Positions 36,854-45,448 are shown, numbered from the stretch's first letter. The stretch is DNA of 64,000 bases from Kordia sp050633145 (GCF_050633145.1 NZ_JBOEFY010000037.1:1-64000); one strand, 5' to 3'. Translations and numbers: made by a program. Notes: generated from the letters alone by a model not told the origin.

Positions 36854-36997
36854 TTAGAACGGAGAGCATGAAACAGCTCTGCTACAACTAGGTCTAAAAG
36901 TTCCTCTACCACCTTTTACTTGCTCTAATTCATTAATTTTAAAAACAGAGATTGCTTTTTTATTAAGGCTCAACGATTTAAGATTCTTTTTCTTCAT
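36854..36997 (-). CDS. GG-leader peptide precursor (RiPP-like), peptide C
   Basis: 47 residues, read directly from the minus strand. Leader MKKKNLKSLSLNKKAISVFK, then INELEQVKGG, and a short core RGTFRPSCSRAVSCSPF with two Cys and four Ser. The leader has the Bacteroidota class I lanthipeptide-like look (LKSLSLNKK.IS and a double Gly). Its upstream region shares two conserved blocks, at equal spacing, with peptide E. No LanB/LanC or transporter gene is nearby. Confidence 0.65.
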   Translation of the reverse strand: MKKKNLKSLSLNKKAISVFKINELEQVKGGRGTFRPSCSRAVSCSPF

Positions 36998-37019
36998 TGT
37001 ATTGATTGTTTAAATATAA

Positions 37020-37049
37020 CCTACTCTATTAAAGGTTTTCGGTTTTCCC
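37020..37049 (-). promoter_or_regulatory. Proximal conserved block upstream of peptide C
   Basis: 30-bp block beginning CCTACTCTATTAAAGGTTTT on the plus strand, 27/30 identical to 39521-39550 upstream of peptide E. It starts 23 nt upstream of the start codon here and 24 nt there. Probably core promoter or leader. Confidence 0.6.
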
Positions 37050-37123
37050 TTTTAAAATAAACATGCTAGCAATGCTTAAATTCTGACACTAATATCTATG
37101 ATTTAGAAATTATAGAAAACAAT

Positions 37124-37152
37124 CATATCGCGAGATTAAATAAAATAGGGTA
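37124..37152 (-). promoter_or_regulatory. Distal conserved block upstream of peptide C
   Basis: 29-bp block from CATATCGCGAGATTAAA to AAAATAGGGTA, 24/29 identical to 39626-39654. It begins 127 nt upstream of the start codon (129 nt for peptide E) while the sequence between the blocks has diverged. A regulator site is likely. Confidence 0.6.
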
Positions 37153-37158
37153 TAAAAA

Positions 37159-37182
37159 AAGTCTTGTGTAAAAACAAGACTT
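37159..37182 (-). terminator. Terminator of peptide D
   Basis: Stem AAGTCTTG / CAAGACTT with an 8-nt loop, followed on the minus strand by a T-run. Confidence 0.8.
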
Positions 37183-37208
37183 AAAAAATGGATTTTTATA
37201 CGTAATTA

Positions 37209-37361
37209 TTACTTAGAATGAGAAGGACAGCCATCTCGAAATGTGATGTTATCAAAATCTGTTGGAAGACTCGATCCTCCTTTTATTTCGTTCGTTTTAC
37301 TTAGGCTCACCTTAGCTATAGTAGTTTTTTTTAGACTAAATTTTAGTAATTGGTTTTTCAT
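37209..37361 (-). CDS. GG-leader peptide precursor (RiPP-like), peptide D
   Basis: 50 residues, read directly from the minus strand: MKNQLLKFSLKKTTIAKVSL, then SKTNEIKGG and a core with SSLPTDFDNITFRDGCPSHSK (given here as two joined parts, SSLPTDFDNI and TFRDGCPSHSK). One Cys, several Ser/Thr. The leader is a divergent member of the family. CPSHS is shared with peptide B. It lies downstream of the TPR/AraC-type regulator on the same strand, with a perfect inverted repeat between them. Confidence 0.6.
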   Translation of the reverse strand: MKNQLLKFSLKKTTIAKVSLSKTNEIKGGSSLPTDFDNITFRDGCPSHSK

Positions 37362-37428
37362 ATTTAAAAGAGTTTTTGTTTTCACTTACTAAATATAGAT
37401 GCTCACCGAAAAATAGCGAAATCATTAT

Positions 37429-37452
37429 ACCCTATTTTCTTTAAAATAGGGT
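37429..37452. promoter_or_regulatory. Perfect inverted repeat of the AAAATAGGGT element
   Basis: ACCCTATTTT-CTTT-AAAATAGGGT, 68 nt upstream of peptide D and 12 nt past the regulator stop. No T-run follows on the minus strand, so an operator is more likely than a terminator. AAAATAGGG also occurs at 37142-37150, 39644-39652 and about 39839-39847, all near these peptide genes. Confidence 0.5.
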
Positions 37453-37464
37453 CATTTTTAGCTT

Positions 37465-39081
37465 TTAGAAAATTTCTATTTTATTCAGTTCTTTTATGTA
37501 GTAAGATGGATTCAATCCTGTTTTGTTTTTAAAATGTTTTACGAAAGAATCGTCGGTTTTATATCCTATTTCAGTTGCAATACCTTTTATAGAAAATGAT
37601 CTGAATTTCTTATCGTTTTTTAATCTTTTTAAAACATATTCAATTCGTAGCTCATTGATATAATCACTAAAAGTTTTTCCTTTTTCATTATTGATTATCT
37701 GTGACAAATAAGTAACATTCGTTTTTGTTTTTTTAGCGACAGAAGTCAAGTTACAATTCGATTTCAAAAAGTATTCCTGCACTTCCAGTTTGTGTAATCG
37801 CCCAATAATTGCTTTGAGAGTAGCATCATCAATTGGAATATTTTTGATTTGTTTTTTTGATTTTTTTTGAAATGTTACTTTTTCGTCTTCTTCTAGTGTT
37901 GAAATTTTTTCTAGAAGTGTTTTAAATGTTGCTTGATTCGTTTGCTGCTTTTTAACGTATAAGATGAGCGTTAACAAAAATGCAGAAGTAGCTATTATAA
38001 TTCCCCATAACATATAATTTATGGTTTGTTTATCTTCTTTTTCTTGATTTTGCAATGCAACGATTTGGACTAAAAATTTTTCACTGTCTTTATCATGAAA
38101 TTTATTCGTTGCGATATCTTTTTTGCGACTTGCCGTATTTTTAATTTCTATAACTTTATTCAACAAAATAGTAGCTTCCTTATAGTTTCCTTTTTTCGAA
38201 TAACATTGTGCCAATAGATTGTGCGTGTTTATTACATTATCTTTTTCTAAATCTTCATCTTTTATATAAGCCATTGAATTCAATAAATACTGAATTGCTT
38301 CATCATATTTTTGAAGATCATAAAAGCAAAGCGCTATTGCATAATTTGTATTTACTGTTGGGAAGAAAGGACTTGCTATGTTGTTTTTTTTTATGATTGT
38401 TTCTGCTTTAAATAGACATTCAAATGCTAGTTCCCATTTTTTTTGATGTCTATAAAATTTTCCTTTTTTTATGTATAAGTCAACAAGTCCCTCTTGAAAG
38501 TGTAGTTTTTTAGCTAGTGCAATTCCTTTTTTTATATGTGGAAACATTGCTTCGTAATTCCCTTGCGCCATATAAGCATCACATATAGTTGTCAATACGC
38601 GCACATGGTTTTTTTTACCTTTAAAAGTAGCTTTGTCGATTAAGGTTAATGCATACACGGAAAAATCTACAGCCTTATCTTCTTTATTGATAGAAGGTAA
38701 AAAAGCTATTAGACCAGAATATGCAATTAATTCTTGATCTATGTTTTTATTCTTTTTTGCAATAGTCAAAGCATTGTAGTAAGCTTCTATAGCTTTTTCG
38801 TTTTTCCAACTGAAGTAATATGAATTCCCAAGTTTCATGTGGGCTTTAAACAGTAAGTCTTCATCTTTTATTTCTTCTGCTATCTCGATAGCTTTTACGA
38901 AATAGGATATACTGTTTACATAGTTTTCTTTTTTTTGCAATGCATTGCCTACATCTAGATATTGTTGTACCGTTTGCCCTTTAGTTTCTTTAATAGTATG
39001 CGCCTGCTGTGGGAATGAATAATGTCCTACTAAAAAGAAAATAATTCCTATGAGAATAACTGGTGCTTTTTGTGTATTCAT
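37465..39081 (-). CDS. TPR membrane protein with C-terminal AraC-type HTH
   Basis: 538 residues: signal peptide (about 1-24), TPR-like repeats (about 35-325), one transmembrane helix (about 357-378, MLWGIIIATSAFLLTLILYV), linker, and an AraC-type double HTH at about 440-535 (LTSVAKKTKTNVTYLSQIIN, then IKGIATEIGYKTDDSFVKHF). It is a one-component membrane regulator with a periplasmic TPR sensor and a cytosolic DNA-binding domain. Peptide genes lie on both sides. Same architecture as the protein at 43397-45097. Confidence 0.85.
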   Translation of the reverse strand: MNTQKAPVILIGIIFFLVGHYSFPQQAHTIKETKGQTVQQYLDVGNALQKKENYVNSISYFVKAIEIAEEIKDEDLLFKAHMKLGNSYYFSWKNEKAIEAYYNALTIAKKNKNIDQELIAYSGLIAFLPSINKEDKAVDFSVYALTLIDKATFKGKKNHVRVLTTICDAYMAQGNYEAMFPHIKKGIALAKKLHFQEGLVDLYIKKGKFYRHQKKWELAFECLFKAETIIKKNNIASPFFPTVNTNYAIALCFYDLQKYDEAIQYLLNSMAYIKDEDLEKDNVINTHNLLAQCYSKKGNYKEATILLNKVIEIKNTASRKKDIATNKFHDKDSEKFLVQIVALQNQEKEDKQTINYMLWGIIIATSAFLLTLILYVKKQQTNQATFKTLLEKISTLEEDEKVTFQKKSKKQIKNIPIDDATLKAIIGRLHKLEVQEYFLKSNCNLTSVAKKTKTNVTYLSQIINNEKGKTFSDYINELRIEYVLKRLKNDKKFRSFSIKGIATEIGYKTDDSFVKHFKNKTGLNPSYYIKELNKIEIF

Positions 39082-39256
39082 ATATTAAATGGAAAAAGAA
39101 AACTTCATATTTAGTACAAAGTAACTATATTAATTTTAGAACCATTAATCGTATAGAATTTCGATTTGATTTTAGCAGCTCCTTGTTTCCTAAAAAATAT
39201 ACTTCAACAAAGCAAAAAATTTCTGGTATACACCATTCCATTCATTATTTTTCACA

Positions 39257-39293
39257 TAAAAAAAGAGTTGAAGCAAACACTCCAACTCTTTTT
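39257..39293 (-). terminator. Terminator of peptide E
   Basis: Stem AAAAGAGTTG / CAACTCTTTT around a 12-nt loop, with a minus-strand T-run, about 40 nt past the peptide E stop. Confidence 0.75.
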
Positions 39294-39332
39294 CAACAGA
39301 TAAAAGTCGTAACTCAATATCTGTTTATTTAA

Positions 39333-39497
39333 TTACCCACAAGCTATTGCACCTGTTGCGCAAAAAATATCTGTTGGTGGCTCACCATTTCTACATTCAG
39401 TAACCGTATTAAATATACTTCCTCCTGTAATTTTATTAGCATGAAAATTAGAGATTACTTCTTTGTTGATCTGTAACTTTTTTAATGACTTTTTCAT
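39333..39497 (-). CDS. GG-leader peptide precursor (RiPP-like), peptide E
   Basis: 54 residues, read directly from the minus strand: leader MKKSLKKLQINKEVISNFHA then NKITGG, and a core with SIFNTVTECRNGEPP, TDIFCATGAIACG, three Cys in all. Start chosen at the only ATG, in line with the family. Its upstream region carries the two conserved blocks shared with peptide C. Located between a TPR/AraC-type regulator gene and the flotillin operon. Confidence 0.65.
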   Translation of the reverse strand: MKKSLKKLQINKEVISNFHANKITGGSIFNTVTECRNGEPPTDIFCATGAIACG

Positions 39498-39950
39498 CGT
39501 TTTATGTTTTAAGAATGTTGCCTACTCTAATAAAGGTTTTCGGCTTCCCCGTATTTGAAATTGAAAACAATTGTCCTTTGATTTCGAATACGAATGTCAG
39601 TTATTAAAGCATCAAAAAAAAGGAACATATCACGACTTTAAACAAAATAGGGCAAGTCATTAATTTAGAGTTTCAAGAATGGTAAAAGCGATCATTCTTA
39701 ATTAAAAATAAGGTCTTTTTAAAGAAGTTAAAAATAGATTTTTACATACAAAAAATACAGTTAAATGACTGAAAAACAAATATTTACACCTAACAACATA
39801 AAAACAATTGCTATTTAAATAATTGCTTTAATTTAAAAAAAATAGGGTTTATCAGCACACACAAATTTAAATGATTTAGGGTTTGCTTTTTTTACTTTAT
39901 ATGGTACTTTTTAGATAAGAAATGAAATAGCTTTAACGAGATTAAAAAAC
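39498..39950. promoter_or_regulatory. 450-nt regulatory stretch upstream of peptide E
   Basis: No gene. It holds the proximal block (39521-39550), the distal block (39626-39654, ending AAAATAGGGCA) and a further AAAATAGGGT at about 39839-39848. The rest is AT-rich with no structure that I can defend. Confidence 0.5.
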
Positions 39951-39977
39951 ATAAAAAAATCCGCTCTAAGGCGGATT
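39951..39977 (-). terminator. Terminator of the flotillin operon
   Basis: Stem AATCCGC / GCGGATT with TCTAAG loop and a minus-strand T-run, 20 nt after the flotillin stop. Confidence 0.8.
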
Positions 39978-39997
39978 CTTCTATATTTTTAGTTTGA

Positions 39998-41455
39998 TTA
40001 TTTTTCTTCTGAATCATCTGAAGATTCTACTTCAGTTGCAGGAATTTCTTTTGTTACATCTTTACCTTTTAAATATTCTGGTAATTCCATTCCTGCCATG
40101 TTGAACATTTCCTGTAATGGCGGAACTGCTTTGTACATTCCCGAAATAAAGTTGGACGTAGATGTTTTACCATCTTTTCCTCCACCATTTTCCCAAACGG
40201 TAACTTTATCAATCTTGATGTTTTTAATAGCTTCTGCTTGTGTTTTTACCAATTCAGGTAATTTATCAGCAACTAATAACAATACTGCATCTTTTGAGTT
40301 GTTTCCAGCTGCTTTTACAATTTGCTCCAAACCAGCCGCTTGTTTCGTTAATACTTCAAATTGACCTTGTGCTTCTGCTTGTGCTTTAAATAAGATTGCA
40401 TCAGCTTCACCTTTTGCTTTTCTACGAATACGTTCTGCTTCTGCTTCTGCGTCAATTTCTACTTTACGTTTGTCAATTTCGGCAGGTACAATAATATCGG
40501 CTTGTTGCGATGAACGCTCTCTTTCTGCTCTGGCAACTTCCGCTTCACGCTCTGCTGCGTACGATTCTTCTAAGGCTTTTGCTGCTTGTACTTTTTCAGA
40601 TGCAATTGCCACACGTTCTGCTTCTGCTTCACGCTGTCTACGTAAAGAATCAGAGTTTGCTACTTCAATTTTCGCGGTATTTTCTCCATCAACTGCTTTT
40701 GCATTTGCGGCTGCTACTTGTGTACGTTCATCCTGTAAAGCGTTTGCCTCACCAATAGAACCATCTCTGTTTTTCTCTGCAACCGATTTACGAGCTGCGT
40801 TAATTGCGTGTGCTGCAGCTTCTTTACCAAGTGCTTCAATATATCCCGATTCGTCAACAATATCGGTAATGTTTACGTTGATCAGTTTTAAACCTACTTT
40901 CTTTAATTCTGATTCAACACTTTGAGAAATGTTTGTTAAGAATTTATCTCTATCAGAGTTAATTTCTTCGATATCCATTGAAGCTACTACCAAACGTAAC
41001 TGACCAAAGATAATTTCTTGTGCTAGTTCTTGAATTTCATGTTGTCCTAATCCAAGTAAACGTTCTGCTGCATTTTGCATTACTCCTGGTTCTGTTGAGA
41101 TACCAATGGTAAATCGAGAAGGTACATTTACACGAATATTTTGCTTACTTAAAGCGTTGACTAGGTTTACTTCTATTGAAATTGGTGTTAAGTCTAAGAA
41201 TTCGTAATCTTGTATAACTGGCAATATAAATGCTGCACCACCATGAATACATTTGGCAGATTCTCCGCCTCCAACTTTTCCGTATACTACTAAGATCCTG
41301 TCTGATGGACAACGTTTGTATCTACGAATAAATACAGTGATTAATAAAAAGATAAAGAGTCCTACAGCGACTAATGTTATTAGTCCAGACATCTCTCCAA
41401 TAGAACCCCCACTAATATTATTAGGATCCTGCAATAAGAGAAGCGCTTTTGTCAT
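39998..41455 (-). CDS. Flotillin-like SPFH/band 7 protein
   Basis: 485 residues: N-terminal membrane segment about 25-45 (LITLVAVGLFIFLLITVFI), SPFH domain about 60-215 (NVPSRFTIGISTEPGVMQNA), a long Ala/Glu-rich coiled coil about 225-370 (AEREAEVARAERERSSQQAD), and a flotillin C-terminus (DGKTSTSNFISGMYKAVPPL). It organises membrane microdomains. The 35-nt overlap with the NfeD-type gene upstream is the classic flotillin/NfeD pairing. Confidence 0.92.
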   Translation of the reverse strand: MTKALLLLQDPNNISGGSIGEMSGLITLVAVGLFIFLLITVFIRRYKRCPSDRILVVYGKVGGGESAKCIHGGAAFILPVIQDYEFLDLTPISIEVNLVNALSKQNIRVNVPSRFTIGISTEPGVMQNAAERLLGLGQHEIQELAQEIIFGQLRLVVASMDIEEINSDRDKFLTNISQSVESELKKVGLKLINVNITDIVDESGYIEALGKEAAAHAINAARKSVAEKNRDGSIGEANALQDERTQVAAANAKAVDGENTAKIEVANSDSLRRQREAEAERVAIASEKVQAAKALEESYAAEREAEVARAERERSSQQADIIVPAEIDKRKVEIDAEAEAERIRRKAKGEADAILFKAQAEAQGQFEVLTKQAAGLEQIVKAAGNNSKDAVLLLVADKLPELVKTQAEAIKNIKIDKVTVWENGGGKDGKTSTSNFISGMYKAVPPLQEMFNMAGMELPEYLKGKDVTKEIPATEVESSDDSEEK

Positions 41456-42038
41456 AATTTTTTTTGTTTATTGGTTGAACGATTAATATTCCGGTTCCTG
41501 TAATTTCCGTTACTTCTACTACAGTTCCTGTTTTGAGTGTTTCTTCACTATCTGCAAGTGCATCCAATTCGCGCAAAGCGCCTTGAATATTGACATGAAC
41601 TTTTCCAATTTTGGAACGATTGGCACCTATGGTTAAGTATACTTCTCCCACGTTTCCAATAGCGTTTTCAAGCTTGAGTGTTCCACTACTTACTAGTTTG
41701 TTAATGTAGTAAATAAGTGTTGCCATCACAACCATCATTGCGAGTCCAGCTAGTGATGATATTAAAATAGTCACACCTTTTCCGTAACCTGCATTGATAG
41801 ATGAAATTCCTGCCCAACTAAATATGGTAAAGAAAGCCACTAAATTTTTGAACGTAAAGAATTGAAACCCAATTCCTGTATCGCTTTCTATATCGGAATC
41901 TACGTCGCCATCAGCGCCATCTGCATCACCTATTAAGAATGTAGTGATAAGTACAAATACAAAAATCGTTGATGATATTGCAGCGATGACCCAATACGAC
42001 TTTTCAAAAGTTGTTAATGCTGAAAACCAATCTTCCAT
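41421..42038 (-). CDS. NfeD-like membrane protein, flotillin partner
   Basis: 205 residues. Membrane helices at about 15-37, 65-80 and 90-115, an acidic loop between the first two (GDADGADGDVDSDIESD), and a C-terminal OB-fold (IGNVGEVYLTIGANRSKIGK, GTVVEVTEITGTGILIVQPI) as in the NfeD/YuaF group. Translation is coupled to the flotillin gene by a 35-nt overlap. A structural role in the same membrane assembly is expected. Confidence 0.85.
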   Translation of the reverse strand: MEDWFSALTTFEKSYWVIAAISSTIFVFVLITTFLIGDADGADGDVDSDIESDTGIGFQFFTFKNLVAFFTIFSWAGISSINAGYGKGVTILISSLAGLAMMVVMATLIYYINKLVSSGTLKLENAIGNVGEVYLTIGANRSKIGKVHVNIQGALRELDALADSEETLKTGTVVEVTEITGTGILIVQPINKKNYDKSASLIAGS

Positions 42039-42081
42039 AGCATACGGTTTTAATGTGTTATTTTATTTATTTGTTGAATTT

Positions 42082-43248
42082 TTAGTCTTTGGTTAGCAAT
42101 ACTGAAACAGCGTTTCCTCCAAATCCGACCGCATTGACTAAAATTTTGTTTAGTTGTTTCGGTATTTTTCCTTTTCCAAGATACGGAATTGATATGAATT
42201 GTTGTTGCTGTATCATGAGAATTGCTAATTCTACACTTAACATTCCTGAAGCTCCAAAAGTGTGACCTATTTTCCACTTATTCGTAGTCAGACTTGGCAT
42301 TTTGTTACAAAATATTTTTTTGATTGCTTGAAATTCTGCTAAATCACCTTTAATTGTTCCTGGTGCATGTAGCACAATTGCATCTACTTCTTCGGTTGAA
42401 TGTCCTTGTAATGCCATACGCATCGATTTTTCAAAACAGATACCTTCTGCCGAAATGGATGTGTTGTGTTTTAAAATTTCTGTAGCATAACCAATTCCTC
42501 TAATTTTTGCCAATGCATTTGGTTTTTCACCTTTTTCCATACAGATTGAAGCAGCTCCTTCACCCAAAATCATAGTGTTTCGGTTTTTTTCTAAGTCTAA
42601 CGACAAACAAGGAAAATTTGCTTCTTTTTTTGCATATATATGCAAAGCTTGCATTTGCGCAATGGTAAATGGTGTTAGTGGCGCTTCACTTCCTCCTACC
42701 AAAAATTTCTCTGTCATTCCCGACTGCAGCCAAGCAATTCCGTTTAACAACGCATGTAATGCTGTAGAACAAGTAATGGAATGTGATATTTGCGGTCCTG
42801 TAGTTTGCAAATCGTGTGCAACCCAAGACGAAATATTTCCTAAAGTAGTTGTTGGTGAACTTAGCGTTTCTGCATATTTATTTTCTAAGAAATCTTGATG
42901 ATATTTTTCAAAAAGTGATGTAGCACCTCTAGACGAACCTATGTTTATTCCGAAGTTGTTTTCATCATTCCAAGCAGCATTTTTAATAGCAATTCGTGAA
43001 GCTACTATTGCGTACAACACACTATTATCAAGGTTTTTATATTTTGAATTGGAATTTTTTAATGCTTCAACCCCCGCTTTTGCCGTTGTGGAAAGTCGCG
43101 CTGTATTCACATATTCATTTTGAATTGTTTCAGTCTGAAAACAATGAAAATTAGTTGTATAATGTTCCCAAATTTCGGCTTGTGTACTTCCCAATGGAGA
43201 TACCGAACCCAAGCCAGTTATTGAAATACAGTCATGCATCATAATCAT
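42082..43248 (-). CDS. Beta-ketoacyl synthase family protein
   Basis: 388 residues from the outermost ATG; ATGs at 43242 and 43239 are equally possible. Thiolase fold with catalytic C160 (SITCSTALHALLNG), H294 (VLHAPGTIKGD) and H329 (KIGHTFGASG). The active-site loops depart from FabF (HAPGT in place of HGTGT), so this is not the housekeeping FabF. Such synthases accompany biotin genes in related bacteria, as I recall, and bioA/D/F lie 3.5 kb upstream, so a role in acyl-chain supply for biotin is possible but unproven. Confidence 0.82.
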   Translation of the reverse strand: MIMMHDCISITGLGSVSPLGSTQAEIWEHYTTNFHCFQTETIQNEYVNTARLSTTAKAGVEALKNSNSKYKNLDNSVLYAIVASRIAIKNAAWNDENNFGINIGSSRGATSLFEKYHQDFLENKYAETLSSPTTTLGNISSWVAHDLQTTGPQISHSITCSTALHALLNGIAWLQSGMTEKFLVGGSEAPLTPFTIAQMQALHIYAKKEANFPCLSLDLEKNRNTMILGEGAASICMEKGEKPNALAKIRGIGYATEILKHNTSISAEGICFEKSMRMALQGHSTEEVDAIVLHAPGTIKGDLAEFQAIKKIFCNKMPSLTTNKWKIGHTFGASGMLSVELAILMIQQQQFISIPYLGKGKIPKQLNKILVNAVGFGGNAVSVLLTKD

Positions 43249-43396
43249 ATAAATTGAGACTGCTAATATCGTAAGAAATGTGATGATTTGCTAACATTTA
43301 TAGACTGTAAGTTGGAGAAATTATGATTGTTTTTACACCTATAAAAAGTTAGATATTATATCTTGTATTTTTTTATGTGAAATTAAATTACCCTTA

Positions 43397-45097
43397 ATGA
43401 ATATTTCTAAAATTTCTTTGTTACTTATTTTACTTCCTTTTTGGGTTTTGGCTAATAATCAAGATTCCCTTTCTATTTTTAAAGAGAAAAACCTTTCGCA
43501 GCAACATACATATATTAAGGAACGATTAAATTCCGTAAAAAATATAGATACTTATATTACTGCTTTTTCAGATAAAGCAAGAGGACAAAAAGACACACTT
43601 TATATTGCCAAATCGTATTATTTTAAATATCGCACCTACAGAAAAGCAAAAGCATATTCAGAAGCACATTCGGCAATTGACAAAGCCATTTTACTTGCAA
43701 AGAGCAGCAAGAAAGATTCATTATTAGGTTCTTTTTTTCATGCCAAAGGCGCTACTTTTTATATGCAGTCTAATTTTAAGGCTGCATTGGATTACTATTT
43801 AAAAGCGTATGACATTATGCGTACTAAAAGCTCAATTAGTAAATTATTGACACTAAAATTTAATATTGCAGTAATGAAACTAAGAGTAGGAAAAACGCAA
43901 GAAGCATCTCTTCAATTTTATAAGATTATCCACTCGTACGATTCGCTACTCAGTACAAAACCCAATTCATATGCTTTGAAAAAAAATTTTATTATAATGC
44001 TCAATAATACAGCGAAAGCCCGTACTGACTTAGCTATGTACGAGCACGCAATTGAGTTGTATTCAAGAAGTCTTTTATTGAACGAAACTATTAATTATCT
44101 TCCTGCGAAGTGTATTGCTATTGGCGGGAAAGGAAATGTATATACCGCAGAAAAAAAATATGAGAAAGCTATTGAAAAACTAAACGAAGCATTAGCAATT
44201 TCAACTAAAGACAAAGAATCAGACTTAGTTACTCCTTATTTATTACTCGATAAAGGAAAATGCCTATTTGGATTAAAAAAATATAAAGAAGCCTTAGAAA
44301 ATTTCGTAGAAATAGATCGTATCATACAAACTAAAAAACTGAATTTCCCAAACTTAGACGAAGCATATCAATTTCTTGGAAAAACGTATGTTCAATTGGG
44401 AAATCATGAAAAAGCGACGGAGGTCTATGACCAGTATATTAAACGAAAAAAGCTAAATGATGAAAAACGCTTTGAGTTGTATCAAACTATTTTTGAAGGA
44501 TATGATTTGAAGAATGTAGAATATCGTGCCGAGAAAGCTGCAAAAGAGTCCAATTTATTTAAAAGCTACTTTACACAAGCAATTCTAGCAATTATACTTT
44601 TAATTATTTCTGCAATTGCCTTCTTTATGTATTATAGAAATAAGCAAAAACAAAAGTTTACAAAGTTTCATGCACTTATTAAAGAGTTAAAAACGACAGA
44701 GGTCAAGGATGTAGAAACCGTTCCTACTGGTTATGTATTATCGGACGAAAAAGCTTCTAAAATATTGAACAACTTGGAAGTTTTGGAAACGAAGTTATTT
44801 TTTCTTGATAAGAAATACAACCTTTCCACCTTGGCAAAAAAGTGTAATACTAATTCGAGTTATTTATCTCAAGTGATTAATAAATATAAAGAGAAGACTT
44901 TTTCAGAATATATGACTGATATGCGTATTACTTATGTTTTAAATGCGTTAAAAAATGATAAAAAATTACGCTCGTACACCATTCAATCTATTGCAGAAGA
45001 AATTGGTTTTAAGAAATCAGAATCGTTTGCAAAGGCTTTTAAAAAACGAACAGGATTTAATCCTTCTTATTATATTAAAAATCTTGACAAGCTTTAG
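43397..45097 (+). CDS. TPR membrane protein with C-terminal AraC-type HTH
   Basis: 566 residues: signal peptide (about 1-20), TPR repeats (about 60-385), transmembrane helix (about 393-413, ILAIILLIISAIAFFMYY) and an AraC-type HTH at about 470-562 (LSTLAKKCNTNSSYLSQVIN, IQSIAEEIGFKKSESFAKAF, TGFNPSYYIKNL). It is a second copy of the architecture seen at 37465-39081, with near-identical HTH ends. Two peptide genes follow on the same strand 97 nt downstream, so it is a candidate regulator of them. Confidence 0.85.
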   Translation: MNISKISLLLILLPFWVLANNQDSLSIFKEKNLSQQHTYIKERLNSVKNIDTYITAFSDKARGQKDTLYIAKSYYFKYRTYRKAKAYSEAHSAIDKAILLAKSSKKDSLLGSFFHAKGATFYMQSNFKAALDYYLKAYDIMRTKSSISKLLTLKFNIAVMKLRVGKTQEASLQFYKIIHSYDSLLSTKPNSYALKKNFIIMLNNTAKARTDLAMYEHAIELYSRSLLLNETINYLPAKCIAIGGKGNVYTAEKKYEKAIEKLNEALAISTKDKESDLVTPYLLLDKGKCLFGLKKYKEALENFVEIDRIIQTKKLNFPNLDEAYQFLGKTYVQLGNHEKATEVYDQYIKRKKLNDEKRFELYQTIFEGYDLKNVEYRAEKAAKESNLFKSYFTQAILAIILLIISAIAFFMYYRNKQKQKFTKFHALIKELKTTEVKDVETVPTGYVLSDEKASKILNNLEVLETKLFFLDKKYNLSTLAKKCNTNSSYLSQVINKYKEKTFSEYMTDMRITYVLNALKNDKKLRSYTIQSIAEEIGFKKSESFAKAFKKRTGFNPSYYIKNLDKL

Positions 45098-45110
45098 TTT
45101 ATTAATCTAT

Positions 45111-45140
45111 TTTCATAAAAATCGATTATAAACACTGGGA
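45111..45140 (+). promoter_or_regulatory. Conserved block upstream of peptide F
   Basis: TTTCATAAAAATCGATTATA followed by AACACTGGGA, repeated almost exactly at 45419-45448 upstream of peptide G. The TGGGA end resembles the ATAGGGT end of the blocks near peptides C-E. Confidence 0.5.
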
Positions 45141-45194
45141 TTCGGTTTTAGAATTAACGTACTTTCTACTATCATTAATCTTAAAACTAATAGT

Positions 45195-45386
45195 ATGAAA
45201 AGTAGATTTCACAAAAAATTAAACCTTAAAAAAGTTACCATTTCTAAATACATTATTCTTGGCGGTTCAGCAACTCCTGATAGTGAATCGGTTCCTACAC
45301 AATCTAGCGCATATCTTGAACCAACAGAATTACCTGTACTGGATGAGAATTTGACAATTAGTGGCCATCAACAAACGTGCATGTAA
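45195..45386 (+). CDS. GG-leader peptide precursor (RiPP-like), peptide F
   Basis: 63 residues. Leader MKSRFHKKLNLKKVTISKYI ending LGG at 22-24, then a Ser/Thr/Glu/Pro-rich core with SSAYLEPTELP and a C-terminal QQTCM, holding a single Cys. Paralogue of peptide G, with which it shares leader spacing, the SSAYLEPTE block and the TC-x end. Both follow a TPR/AraC-type regulator gene. Core chemistry differs from the Cys-rich peptides A, B, H and I. Confidence 0.65.
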   Translation: MKSRFHKKLNLKKVTISKYIILGGSATPDSESVPTQSSAYLEPTELPVLDENLTISGHQQTCM

Positions 45387-45418
45387 ACACATATATCTTG
45401 GTTAAAATCTAGTACGAT

Positions 45419-45448
45419 TTTTATAAAAATCGATTATAAGTATTGGGA
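45419..45448 (+). promoter_or_regulatory. Conserved block upstream of peptide G
   Basis: Second copy of the block at 45111-45140 (ATAAAAATCGATTATAA then TATTGGGA). The stretch TTAACTCTAAAACTTGTATT just before the start also matches the peptide F upstream region, so the pair arose by tandem duplication including the promoter. Confidence 0.5.

Noticed and set aside
37429..37452. Inverted repeat as terminator of the TPR/AraC-type regulator
   Set aside because: No T-run follows it on the minus strand; the same half-site occurs alone near other peptide genes, so operator is preferred.
39063..39332. 89-codon plus-strand open frame
   Set aside because: It covers the regulator start region and the peptide E terminator; composition is not protein-like.
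40470..40925. 151-codon plus-strand frame opposite the flotillin gene
   Set aside because: Mirror of the Ala/Glu-rich coiled coil on the other strand; Ser/Ala-rich nonsense composition.
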